Assembly (NCBI RefSeq): GCF_003265705.1 | Contig: NW_020312775.1 | Location: 6,360,685 to 6,424,684 of the forward strand | Origin: Callorhinus ursinus | Lineage: Eukaryota > Chordata > Mammalia > Carnivora > Otariidae | Direction: 5' to 3' | DNA: 64,000 nucleotides | Shown here: one piece after another, positions 23,984 through 33,834 of the stretch | Numbering within the stretch: the stretch's first letter is position 1 | How the letters are laid out: every line of letters begins with the position of its first letter | The notes under the pieces: generated by a model | Told to the model about the DNA's origin: nothing | Databases searched by the model: none | What the model saw: only the letters and a program-made list of their open reading frames with translations | Translations under genes and position numbers: made by a program

Positions 23984-24298
23984 TGCTACTCTGGCACTTT
24001 TTTCCCCCCACTTCCATTTGCATGGAATATCTTTTTCCATCCCTTCACTTTCAGTCCCGATGTGTCTTTAGGTCTGAAGCAAGTCTCTTGTAGTATATCA
24101 ATGGGCCTTTTTAAAAATCTATTTAGTCATCCTAAATCTTTGGATTGGGCATTTAGTCCATGTACATTTAGAATAATTATTGACAAAAATTATTGTTGAT
24201 AAGTATGTACTTATTGCCATTTTTAAATTGTTTTCTGGTTGTTTTTGTAATTCTCAGGTTTTGGGGTTTTGGTTACTGTGAGGTTCATATATAACATC

Positions 24299-24995
24299 TG
24301 TATCGTATGGATGGAGATTTCTGTGATTTGTTCTGCATAACCAACCATCCCAACTTGCATGTACACAGTCAGGCTAAAGAGTGTTGTTTGTGAGACTTGT
24401 GCTGCATAAGTGACTTTGGGACCCTGATTCGTTGACATTAGCTGGCCTCCAGGTCAGAATTGATCCTTCTGGTCTGGACACCAAGAACTGTAAATTTTGC
24501 CTTACATCCCCTCTGGCTCCAGGCTGGGCTGACCCACCCCCCAATGGAATCTTGGAGGGGAAGCAAACACACCCAGCCCAGGCTCCTTGAAAAAATAAAG
24601 ACATGATAATATGGGAATGCAGCTCACTCCAAACTGCATGTAGGCAAACAAATGTTTAACTTCAGACCTTGTCATTTGCCCTATAAATATGGCCCTTATG
24701 GGGATGCTCAGTTGGAAATCTCACCTGAGGGGAGGACGCTCCACCCAGGCCTCTCAGTCATGACTCCAACCTGGCTGTCTCCACGGGGCTTCCCCAGCTA
24801 ATGAGGTTGGATGTTGTAAGTACCCGATTTGATGTAACTTTGTCTTATTTTCTTTTACTGCTTACTATTGCCCTCACATATGTGCAGATTTCCCTTTTCT
24901 TCTTTCTGTTTCTATTAGATTTTTATAATAACAATAAAGTGTTTTTCCCCTTCAAAAATGAGAGTAAGGCTGTTGTGAATCTTTTCTTCAGAACA
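24299..24995 (+). mobile_element. Solo LTR with TG...CA ends, inserted in L1 D
   Basis: A 697-bp element starting TG (24299) and ending CA (24994-24995). It is flanked by a perfect 5-bp TSD 'acatc' (24294-24298 and 24996-25000), and L1 D sequence resumes exactly on both sides. It has a TATA-like 'tataaat' at 24682-24688 and poly(A) signals AATAAA at 24594 and 24933. No gag/pol/env or primer-binding site is present. It is a solo LTR left by recombination of an endogenous retrovirus; I cannot name the family. It differs from the LTR family at 29256 and 54750. Confidence 0.85.
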
Positions 24996-25279
24996 ACATC
25001 CTAAATATATAGCAGTCTATGTTGATAGTTGTTTAAGTTTGAGCATATTCTAAAAGTATTACATTTTTAATCACCCCCCCATGTTTATGTATATGATCTC
25101 ATATTTTACATCCTTTTATATTGTGTCTTTCAACTATTTTTTTAGTTATAATTGATTTTGCTACTTTTGTCTTTTAACCTTAATACTAACTTTATATGGG
25201 ATAGGTCTACTGCATGCTTGCTTTTACTTGTGAATTTTTTTCCTTTCATATTTTTCTTACTTCCAGTTATGACTTTTTC

Positions 25280-26330
25280 TTTTCCACTTAAAGAAGTCCC
25301 TTTAACATTTCTTAAAAGATTGGTTTAGGAGTGCTGAACTCCTTTAACTTTTGTTTGCCTGGGAAATTTTATATCTCCTTCAATTCTAAATAATCTTGCC
25401 ATGTAGAGTATGCTGGGTTGTAAATTTTTTTCTTTCAGTATTTGGATATATTATGCCATGCTATTCTGGCCTGTAAAATTTCTGCTAAAAAATCAGCTGA
25501 TAGTCTCATGGGGTCCCTTTGTGTATAATGAGTTGGTTTTCTCTTGCAGCTTTTAAGCTTCTCCCTTTATCTTTTTTTTTTTTTTAAGAGAGCAAGGGAG
25601 AAAAAGAGAGAGAGAGAGAGAATGCACAGTTGGGGGTGGAGGGGCAGAGGGAGAGGGAGAATCTTAAGCAGGCTCCATGCCCAGTGTGGAGCCTGATGCA
25701 GGGGTCGATGTCACAACCCTGAGATCGTGACCTGAGTTGAAATCAAGAGTTGGACACTTAACCAACTAAAGCACCCAGGTGTCCCAAGATTCTCCCTTTA
25801 TCTTTAATCTTTGAAATTTTAATTATTATGTGTCTTGGTGTGGACCTCCTTGGGTTAATCTTGTCTGAGGCTCTCTGCCTGAATCTTGATGTCTGTTTCC
25901 TTTCCCAGGTTAGGGAAGTTTTCAGCTATTATTTTTCAAATAAGTTTTCTGCCCCTTTCACTCTCTCTTCTTCTGGAGCTCCTATTATGTGAATATTAGT
26001 ACATTTAATGTTATCACAGAGACCCTTTAACCTATCCTCATTTAATGTTTTCTTTCTTTTTGCCATTTAGCTTGTTTTTTTCCAGTGTCCTGTCTTCCAG
26101 GTTAGTGATCCATTCTTCTGCATCCTCAAATCTGCTGTTGATTCCCTTTTGTGTATTTTTCATTTCAGTTATTTATTCTTAAACCTTGATTGGTTCTTTT
26201 TTATATTTTCTATCTCTTTGTTGAAGTTCTTATTTAGTTCATCCACTTTTTTTTTTCAAGTCCCGTGAGCATCTTTATGACTATTACTTTGAACTCTTTA
26301 TCAGGTAAACCTTTTATGTTCATTTCATTT
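25280..26330 (-). pseudogene. L1 ORF1 relic (element D)
   Basis: Reversed ORF1 of the old L1. The C-terminal part (25280-25560) matches by layout the ORF1 ends at 20390 and 39250 on this or the opposite strand (for example 'ccttcaattctaaataatct', the antisense of a conserved ORF1 stretch). A SINE (25573-25789) splits it, and the N-terminal half runs to about 26330. No long frame remains. Confidence 0.7.
25573..25789 (-). mobile_element. Can-SINE, antisense, in L1 D ORF1
   Basis: An older, more diverged SINE (body 'ggagcctgatgcaggggtcg' in plus reading). The 14-bp TSD 'ttctccctttatct' is at 25559-25572 and 25790-25803. Confidence 0.93.
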
Positions 26331-26519
26331 AGTTCTTTTCCTGGAGTTTTGTCTTGTTCTGTTGTTTGGGGGATATTCCTCTATCTTCTCGTTTCGTTTG
26401 GCTTTCTTTGTTTGTTTCTATGAATTAGATGGAATGGCTACTTCTCTTAGTCTTAAAGGAATGGCCTTGTGTAGGAACATTCTCTGTGTAGACTGTGTGC
26501 CTAGCAACTTTGGCTGGTG

Positions 26520-27110
26520 GTCTGGAGCTATAGCAGGTGTGTTCTGCGGGTCACAGGGTACACTGCACCAAGGCTCCTCTGTTGGGACAGCTAGAAGTGA
26601 AGTAGGATCAGGTCAGGGCTCCTGGAGTACCCTGTGCAGAAAGGAACCTGGTGGGACAGCTAATGAAGAAGGGCATGCAGGCATGGGTCTTGGAGCATTC
26701 TGTACAGGGGGCACCCTGTGGTATAGCTGGAGGTAAAGCAAGTGGGGCCTGGGGAGGGTCCAGGGGTATTCTGTGCAGGGAGCTCCCTGGCAGGATGGAA
26801 GGAGCTGAACTGGGCACAGGCCTGAGAGTTCTGGAGCATTCCATGCAAAGGTCATTCAGTAGGATGGAGGAGCTGAAGTGGGGCAGGTGGGGTTGTCTTA
26901 GTGTGCTTCATGCAGGGGGTATCCTGCAAAGTTGTCTGGAGCTGAAGCAGGTGTGTGTCTGGCTTGTTCAAGGTGCTTTGTACTTGTGTTGCCTAAGTGA
27001 TATGGCAGGAAATGTAGTGGGTGCTTTCCAGGGTTGTCCTGGTGTGTGCCATGCTGGGGCTACCTTGGTGGGGCAGCTGAAACTTGGGGGGTTGGCTGGG
27101 GCTGGTGTGA
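26520..27110 (-). repeat. ~100-bp imperfect tandem units in the L1 D 5'UTR
   Basis: G-rich units repeat the order 'ctggagcattct...caggg...ctggtgggacagctgaagt' at about 26540, 26620, 26690, 26770, 26850, 26930 and 27040. The plus strand is rich in 'gggacagct' and 'tgtgcaggg' variants. GC content is well above the surroundings. This is the 5'UTR of the old L1, not a gene; the open frames across it (for example 26651-27118) follow from low stop density in GC-rich repeats. Confidence 0.75.
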
Positions 27111-27129
27111 GCTGGTGACTCAGGGATTA

Positions 27130-27790
27130 CTAAAGAAGCTGGCTGGTCAAGGTGCCTGTATCCTGTTCCGTCTCTGCTATCAAGGTTGAGGAAAAGCATA
27201 AACAATGGTGCTTACCAACCCCTCTGAACCCAGATAGTGTTCTTCCAGATCCTCTAGGGCTGTTCCTTAATATTTTAGTTGTTTTTTTTAACTCCAGATT
27301 TTTTTCTGTGTCCCAGAGTGGGTAAGTCTGGTGTGGTTGGGCAACTAGAGTATCTGGACCCAGCTCCTGTCTGTGCTATAAAGGTGGAGAGGAAGCATAA
27401 ACAATGGTATTCACTAGACCCTCTGACCCTGAACAGCATTCCCACAGCTCCTCTAGGGATGTTTCCTTTATATTCTAGTTCTTTTAAACTGCAGCTTTTT
27501 TCCTGTCTCCAGGCATCTGTGACTGATGTGGGCTAGGGGCCTGAAGTGGCAGACCTGCTAGGATGCCCGGACCCTGCTCGATCTGCACTATCAAGGTGGA
27601 GGAGAAGCATAAATAATGGCACTTGTCAGCCCCTCTGACTCTGGAGAGCATTTTGCAGGTCCCCTGCCCATGGCAGACACACAAAGGCTAGTTCCTTTAC
27701 ATTCTAGTTGCCTTTTTAATCATGGCTTTTTTTTTTCTGTGCCCGAGGGCAGTCAAATCTGCCTAAAGTCCCTCAGTATTATCTTTCTTT
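27130..27790 (-). repeat. Three ~210-bp tandem units at the outer L1 D 5'UTR
   Basis: Three units near 27150, 27360 and 27570 share 'ctatcaaggttgaggaaaag', 'cataaacaatgg', 'cccctctga', 'attctagtt' and a T-rich 'ctttttt'. They lie between the ~100-bp units and the L1 5' terminus, so the 5'UTR has two classes of monomer. Confidence 0.8.
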
Positions 27791-28029
27791 TTGTAGATCT
27801 TGGCTTTGGAGATGGGGTTTAGGTTGTCACCATGTCTCCATCTTTCCTGTTGTTCTCTAAGTGTCTATCCTTCATTGTGTAGAAGCTGTTCAGTGAGCCC
27901 TGTTTTTCTTCAGGAAGAATCACTCTATATGTAAGTGTAGATTTGGTGTGTCCTTAGAATGAGGGGAGTTTAGGATCTTTCTACATTGCCATCTTGGATC
28001 CTTTCCCAGACCATTCAAGATTTTAATTT

Positions 28030-28185
28030 AGGCTCCTTGTTATCAGTAATGTGACCTTGGGGGATTATTTAACCTCTTTGAGTCTTATCTTATAAAATGA
28101 AGATAATATATAACTTAAAGTTTGCTGTAAGTAAATGAAATGCATGGCACATAGTTAGTATTAAAATGAATAACACTTTAGCTTA
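28030..28185 (+). mobile_element. MIR (ancient SINE)
   Basis: The MIR core order is clear: 'aatgtgaccttgggggatta', 'tttaacctctttgagtctta', 'cttataaaatgaagataat' and a 3' part 'gcatggcacatagttagtat'. Confidence 0.8.
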
Positions 28186-29255
28186 TCTTAGAACACAGCA
28201 TCTGTAGGCTATGAAACATACCAGTGCAAGCAAACAGTCATCTTCATAGTTAAAGGGTGCCTTTACCAGTTTAATTGACTAAGTGGTGGGGAGAAAGGAG
28301 GCCTTGAAGGTGGAAGGAACAGCACAAGTAAAGGAATAATGGTATAATAAAAAAAAAAAAAGAGCTTCTTCAACCAGATAAAAAAAAAAAAATTGTAAAT
28401 AATCTCTGTCTCATGCAGGCAAATCCCAAGGACAAGAAACTCTTAAAATCAACCTATAGATGTTAGTTTTTATGTTTACCATTCCTATTGCCAGAAGCCT
28501 GATTAAATTGGAAGTACAATCAGTTTTCTTAAGAAATGGTATGGGTGTTAATTAGAATGGTGTGAGACTAGCAGGTTTTAAGTATCAGCGGGGTCAATGG
28601 AAATTTTAGTAACTGCAATTTTGAAAGCATCTCTCAAACCATGAAGTCTGAAACTTTTTTCACATATCCTAAATAAGGAAGCATATTAACTGCAGACCCA
28701 GCTATTAAAAGGATTACCCTTAACAACACTTTCTGAAGGTGGGAGAATTGGGGAATAAAATCATTTAAAGACTACCACTGCTAACCCCAAGGGAGAAGGA
28801 AAAGGAACATAAGACATATTTTGTTATTTGAATATACCTATGCAGTGTTGGTCCAGTTTTTCATTACATCCTGAGATGTATGTTTAATGTTTTAAAGGCC
28901 CTCTGGAATGTAATGTTCGTGAGTGTAGATAGAGGGAACTTAAAAGGACTCTCTTCATAATAATAGAATTACACCCCTAAATAGGTCCGCACTGGTACCT
29001 GTAATAATCATTCATCATTCTTTTGACTTGAGATTTTGATGGTCCCTAGTTCACTTGTTAGTGGCTGTGGAGGGATAATGTATTAAGCTATGAAGTGCTC
29101 TTATACCTTAAGTGAGAATTAATCAATCAGATCCTTTCCAACAAAATAATCCATTTGGAAAGAGGTTTTCCAAAAAGAATATAGGAAATTATCTGGCGAG
29201 AGTGAATATAATTAGAGGGTGATGGACACATAGCATAAAGATATTGTGGGGATAC
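28186..29255. other. Unassigned sequence
   Basis: No gene or RNA seen. A stretch at 28290-28340 (aggccttgaaggtggaagga) resembles old interspersed-repeat sequence I cannot name. A-runs occur at 28350 and 28380. Confidence 0.5.
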
Positions 29256-29655
29256 TGTAGAGGCCACTTTCAGGCAAACAGGCTTGAGGGATAGAATGTA
29301 GAAAGGGTCACAGTGACCACCTGGCTGAATATGGACAGGCCCATCAGGTGACCCACCTCAAAATATCTATAGGCCTAACTGACCAATGGGCTACTTACAA
29401 CTAGGCACAGTTACCAAAAAAGGGAAGATTCCATATGTCACCATAACTCCTCATCTTCCTCCTTTAAAAACAGCCCCCACCCACTGCCTCATTGCAGACA
29501 GCCTCTCCTCTGCTATTCTGCCCACTGCCCCCTTGCAATGTATTCTTTAATAAACTTCTATCTCTTTTGTTCTGAGGTGAATTCTCTCACCTGCCCCACC
29601 ACCGGCTTCCACTTGATCATTGCCCCACATTTGGGGGGCTCCCATCTGATCAAGA
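29256..29655 (+). mobile_element. Gammaretrovirus-like LTR with primer-site-like tail
   Basis: The LTR runs from TG at 29256 to CA at 29628-29629 (374 bp). A TATA-like 'tttaaaaac' is near 29463 and a poly(A) signal AATAAA at 29549-29554. Right after the CA comes 'tttggggggctcccatctga', close to the tRNA-Pro primer-binding site of class I retroviruses, so a few bases of internal leader seem to remain. A direct repeat 'gatac' flanks the whole 400-bp unit (29251-29255, 29656-29660). The antisense copy at 54750-55133 is the same family. No viral genes are present. Confidence 0.75.
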
Positions 29656-29764
29656 GATACACCATATAGACATCACAGATACCTGGATGATAATACAGAA
29701 ATATTTGTAAGTAGGGAAAAAAAGAGGAAAGAAGAAGTATAATGGTTTCAGGGGAAACTTTAGC

Positions 29765-29875
29765 AAGAGACTACTATGTGCTGAGCACTGGGTCAGGCAC
29801 ACTCACATTTAGTTTTTTCCTTATATGCTGAAGTTGAGCATTACTTACTTCACAATTTTGCCTAAGGCCAGTTAT
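29765..29875 (-). mobile_element. MIR fragment, antisense
   Basis: 'ctactatgtgctgagcactg' and 'gtcaggcacactcacattta' match the reversed MIR start. The rest is decayed (ttgcctaaggcc near 29860). Confidence 0.6.
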
Positions 29876-31687
29876 GCATGTAGTTCTAGCTATTATTTCA
29901 AGAATTTGTTTACTTATATCTATAAGTTTTGATTCAATTTCTACTCATAGTTCTTATATTTGTCTTTTCAACTGTAATAACCAAGACAAAATAAGAGAAA
30001 CTTTCCTAATGAACACCAGTAGCTTTCCTTTAGAAAGGAGGTTATACAATATTTGGTCAGTTGTACCCTGATGAAAGGGAGGCATTACACTGTAATTTTT
30101 TTCCTGGCTATTTTAAAAAGGTCTTTCAAATTTTTAATATCCTCTTGACTTAACTATAAGGTATGAAGACCAATTATGGATGTTACATTCCAGCCTAGAC
30201 ATGCATTTTAGTGAAAATGTAGGTTCAGTAATGAGTCCTTACAGCAGAAATATTAATTCTACTCTTTCAACCTGTTCTTGTGTATTTGGTGGTAGAGAAA
30301 TGATGGAAGAATGTTTGATTTTGTAAAACAGACAAATGGCAAATTTTATTTTGGGTAAAGATTTCTTTTAATCTTAGTGCTTTAATGATAACACTGCACT
30401 CAGAGCAAGTGATTTTCATTTTATTTCACCTTTCTCCAAAGCATAACACCTCAGTAAATAAAAATAAATAAGGGAAATGATTTAGTTTTATATACATGAG
30501 AGTGGGACTTTAGCCTCAGAATTTCAGCCTTCTGGGGTGTTTTCTCACCTGAGTCTCTCTCTCTCTCTCTCTTTTTTTTTCTAATGTGTGGTACTTGTAT
30601 ACTATATGCTCACAAATCCACAAGTCTCTGGATTAATTAGGATCTGCATATATGAACTTATAGAAAATATACACAGCAAATACAGTAAAGTGTGCACTTA
30701 TACCAAGCACATTAGCTGTGTATACTCATAACTACGATATCAGTTTGACACTTGAAAAATTAATACTGTGCCAAGTAGTAGCAAAAGAACATTGTGTTGG
30801 GTGCTGAAGGAGTAAATATGTTGATGTTAAGAATTGTATATGCCATCAAACTCATTTCAACTAAGTACAATTATGTATGACATGCATAGCACCATTTGGA
30901 AGTGATTTTAATCATTTGTTTTCAAATAAATCAGCTTAATGGACTTAGTTGATGATCATGAGTAGTTCATAATTCATAATTCCAATTGGAAATCATTGTT
31001 GAAATTGTACTCTTGTACAATTAAAATCTCCATTAACTGCAAAAATAAAACATTACAAATAGGCAGACCATAAAGTGAAAAGGAAGAAGAAGGAAGTAAA
31101 AAAAAAAAAAATAAGTGCCTGAGCCAGTGTGGTGTAATAGGTGTTGTCTTTGAAATATATGCTTTGAGAAAAGAGCAAAAGACCCCAAAGGGATAAAAAT
31201 GTATAATTCTTTTTTTTTAATTCTAGCATACTAAGAAATGATAGTATAATTATACATGATATATAATTCTGATGTGAATACTTTTGGGGATTTTATGTAT
31301 GAACAATCCTTTACTATCATGTCTTAATATGCTGGAATTTGGGGAAATGATGTTTTTGAGTCCAAAATATACAGAAAAGTAATGATCATTAGGAGCAAAC
31401 TGCAATTCTAAACCTCTAGAAACAATATCACCCTCATTTTCATTATGAAAGGTTAATAGAGGGACAAGAATCCAAGACTGACACAAGCCTCAACTGTGAG
31501 ATCCTGAAAAGATAATGAATTGCCATTAGTTTCCTGCACTGCACATGATTTAAGTGGGAGACAATGAGTAACGAATCTGCTTGTTGCACAGCTGAAATTG
31601 GGGGTCTCTTGACAGCTTGCCAAAACAAAAGCACCTACATGAAAACTTAACTATTACTGCAATAAGATGTGAATGAGTGTATTTCTC
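29876..31687. other. Unassigned AT-rich sequence
   Basis: No gene recognised. Contains a (CT)n tract at 30554-30572 and short A- or T-runs at 31100 and 31210. Short open frames (29874-30071 plus; 31250-31486 and 31443-31634 minus) have no family features. Confidence 0.55.
30554..30582 (+). repeat. (CT)n/(T)n simple repeat
   Basis: CT dinucleotides followed by a T-run. No SINE head or tail is attached. Confidence 0.85.
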
Positions 31688-31701
31688 TTTATCTGGTTTT
31701 A

Positions 31702-31917
31702 TTTTATTTAATTTATTTTATTTTATTTTTTAAAGATTTATTTATTTGACAGAGAGAGACACAGCGAGAGAGGGCACACAAGCAGGGGGAGTGGGAGAGG
31801 GAGAAGCAGGCTTCCCATGGAGCAAGGAGCCTGAAGCGGGGCTCGATCCCAGGACCCTGGGATCATGACCTGAGCCGAAGGCAGATGCTTAACGACTGAG
31901 CCACCCAGGCTCCCCTA
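31702..31917 (-). mobile_element. Can-SINE, antisense
   Basis: Complete antisense copy with a long TTTTA-rich tail at the left and the head ending 'ccacccaggctcccc'. The 14-bp TSD 'tttatctggtttta' is at 31688-31701 and 31918-31931. Confidence 0.95.
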
Positions 31918-32019
31918 TTTATCTGGTTTTAAATATAATTTAACTAAGTTGCTTTATATTAAAAAGTCTTTTTTAAAAGAATATTTGGGAAACTAAAGGA
32001 AACAATAGGAGATGAATAA

Positions 32020-32629
32020 TTTTTTTTAAAAAATTTTGTTATGTTAATCACCATAATCATCATCATTAGTTTTTGATGTAGTGTTCCATGATTCATTGTT
32101 TGTGCATAACACCCAGTGCTCCATGCAGAACGTGCCCTCTTTAATACCCATCACCAGGCTAACCCATCCTCTCACCCCCTCCCCTCTAGAACCCTCAGTT
32201 TGTTTTTCAGAGTCCATCGTCTTTCATGGTTCATCTCCCCCTCCGATTTCCCCCTTTCATTCTTTCCCTCCTGCTATCTTCTTCTTTTTTTTCTTAACAT
32301 ATATTGCATTATTTGTTTCAGAGGTACAGATCTGTTATTCAACAATCTTGCACAATTCACAGTGCTCACCATAGCACATACCCTCCCCAATGTCTATCAC
32401 CCAGCCACCCCATCCCTCCCACCCCCCACCACTGCAGCAACCCTCAGTTTGTTTCCTGAGATTAAGAATTCCTCATATCAGTGAGGTCATATGATGCATG
32501 TCTTTCTCTGTGTGGTATATATATACAATGGAATATTATGCAACCATCAAAAGGAATGAGATCTTGCCATTTACAATGAAGTGGTTGGAACTGGAGGGTG
32601 TTATGCTGAGCGAAATAAGTCAATCAGGA
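32020..32629. mobile_element. Twin-primed L1: antisense 3' end plus inverted 5' piece
   Basis: Positions 32020-32510 are the antisense L1 3'UTR (same subfamily as elements A and B). At 32511 the strand flips: 32511-32629 reads as sense ORF2 C-terminus (same as 5688-5798 of element B). A 10-bp TSD 'agatgaataa' (32010-32019, 32630-32639) encloses both parts, so this is one insertion with a 5' inversion, not two events. The open frames in 32081-32484 are antisense shadows of the 3'UTR. Confidence 0.92.
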
Positions 32630-32793
32630 AGATGAATAAACTTTATTGAATTGTACTAGGAGGTGATTTCTGTTTTGAGATAAAAGTTTGAAATTTGAAG
32701 ATTAATGGAAATTCTATACTCTTTTTTAATGGCGTAATTTATAGTTTCCCACTCCCAAAGACATGATATTATTTATAATAAAAAAAACTTCTT

Positions 32794-32996
32794 GGGATGC
32801 CTGGGTGGCTCAGTCAGTTAAGTGTCTGCTTTTAGCTCAGGTCAGGACCCTGGATCCCAGGACCCTGGGATCAAGTCCCACATCAGGGTCCTTGTCCAGT
32901 GGGGCACCTGCTTCTCCCTCTGCTTGCTGCTATCCCAGCTTGTGCTCTCTGACAAATAAATAAATAAAATCTTTAACAAAATACATACATACATAC
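32794..32996 (+). mobile_element. Can-SINE, sense, with TACA tail
   Basis: Starts 'gggatgcctgggtggctcag' and ends '(taaa)taaaatcttt', followed by a (TACA)n stretch (32981-32996). The body has a short local repetition of 'ggaccctgg' near 32845-32870. The TSD is not clear. Confidence 0.9.
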
Positions 32997-33651
32997 ACTT
33001 TTTGACTGCATGAAAGTGCTTTATAACAGTAATAAGTAAAATTAAAGAGTCTACCTCCCTGAAAAATGTAGAACTTGTTTATTTTTCCTGCCTCAAGGAA
33101 AAAAATATTTTCATAAGAATGGGAGAAATTAGAATTTATACAGCATAAAGTATGTGTCTTTTTATATAATCTTTCTAAACATTTGAGCAAAAAAGCCCCC
33201 AAAAAACATTAGAGCAAAGACCTACTACAATAAGCTATGCAATTATTTTGCTGTCATAAAAAGATTAACATATAATCTTAACTAAATTTCAACCTGGTTA
33301 TTTACTTGAATAAGCACATATCTTTGGGAAAGACCTATATAGTGAAGTGAGTAAAGAAGAGGTGGTTACCTGTTTAACTAGCTAGATGTCCAGAATCAGC
33401 CCTGGTGATCAATGTGATGAGAGCCAGATACCATTCAATCCACCTGATTATAAAATATGACAGTATTATTAGATGAGTGTTATTTACATACAAAATAGTG
33501 TGTGATATGCATGAGTTTACGTGCATCTGAGAATGTTTTCCTAAAATGATGACAATGTGCATGTTTTTATACATATATTAACATTTCAGAAAGATCTGAA
33601 GTCACTGAAATAGAAAAAAATTATCATCTCTAATAATATATTTTCTTTTTC
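32997..33651. other. Unassigned sequence
   Basis: No gene or repeat recognised between two SINEs. Short minus-strand frames lack any recognisable domain. Confidence 0.5.
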
Positions 33652-33834
33652 TTAAAGATTTTATTTATTTATTTGACAGAGACACAGCAAAGAGAGGGAA
33701 CAAAAGCAGGGGGAGGGGGAGAGGGAGAAACAGGCTTCCTGCTGAGCCCTGATGTGGGGCTCCATCCCAGGACCCCGGGATCATGACCTGAGCCAAAGGC
33801 AGATGCTTAATGACTGAGACACGCAGGCACCCCC
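33652..33834 (-). mobile_element. Can-SINE, antisense
   Basis: Antisense SINE with tail 'aaagattttatttatttatt' at the left and a diverged head 'acacgcaggcacccc' at the right. A short deletion removes part of the 'cggggagcc' region. Confidence 0.92.

Larger units (their letters stand above)
12970..28007 (-). mobile_element. Old full-length L1, antisense, host of nested insertions (element D)
   Basis: An antisense L1 whose 3'UTR starts near 12970 and whose 5' end reads 'cattgccatcttggatcc' near 27985-28003. An aged TSD flanks it (agaccatccagag at 12957-12969; agaccattcaaga at 28008-28020). The order along the plus strand is 3'UTR (12970-13420), ORF2 (13420-16487 and 23935-24293), ORF1 (about 25280-26330) and a tandem-repeat 5'UTR (26350-28007). 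Without the inserted L1 E, the solo LTR and two SINEs, about 6.5 kb remains, the normal length of a complete L1. It must predate all of them. Confidence 0.88.

Noticed and set aside
26362..27118. Open frames of 124-155 codons on the plus strand as a possible host gene
   Set aside because: They lie on the antisense of a GC-rich repetitive L1 5'UTR, repeat with the monomers, and have no domain, splice pattern or start context.
29256..29655. Intact provirus
   Set aside because: Only one LTR with at most a few bases of leader; no gag, pol or env sequence beside it. The same holds for 24299 and 54750.
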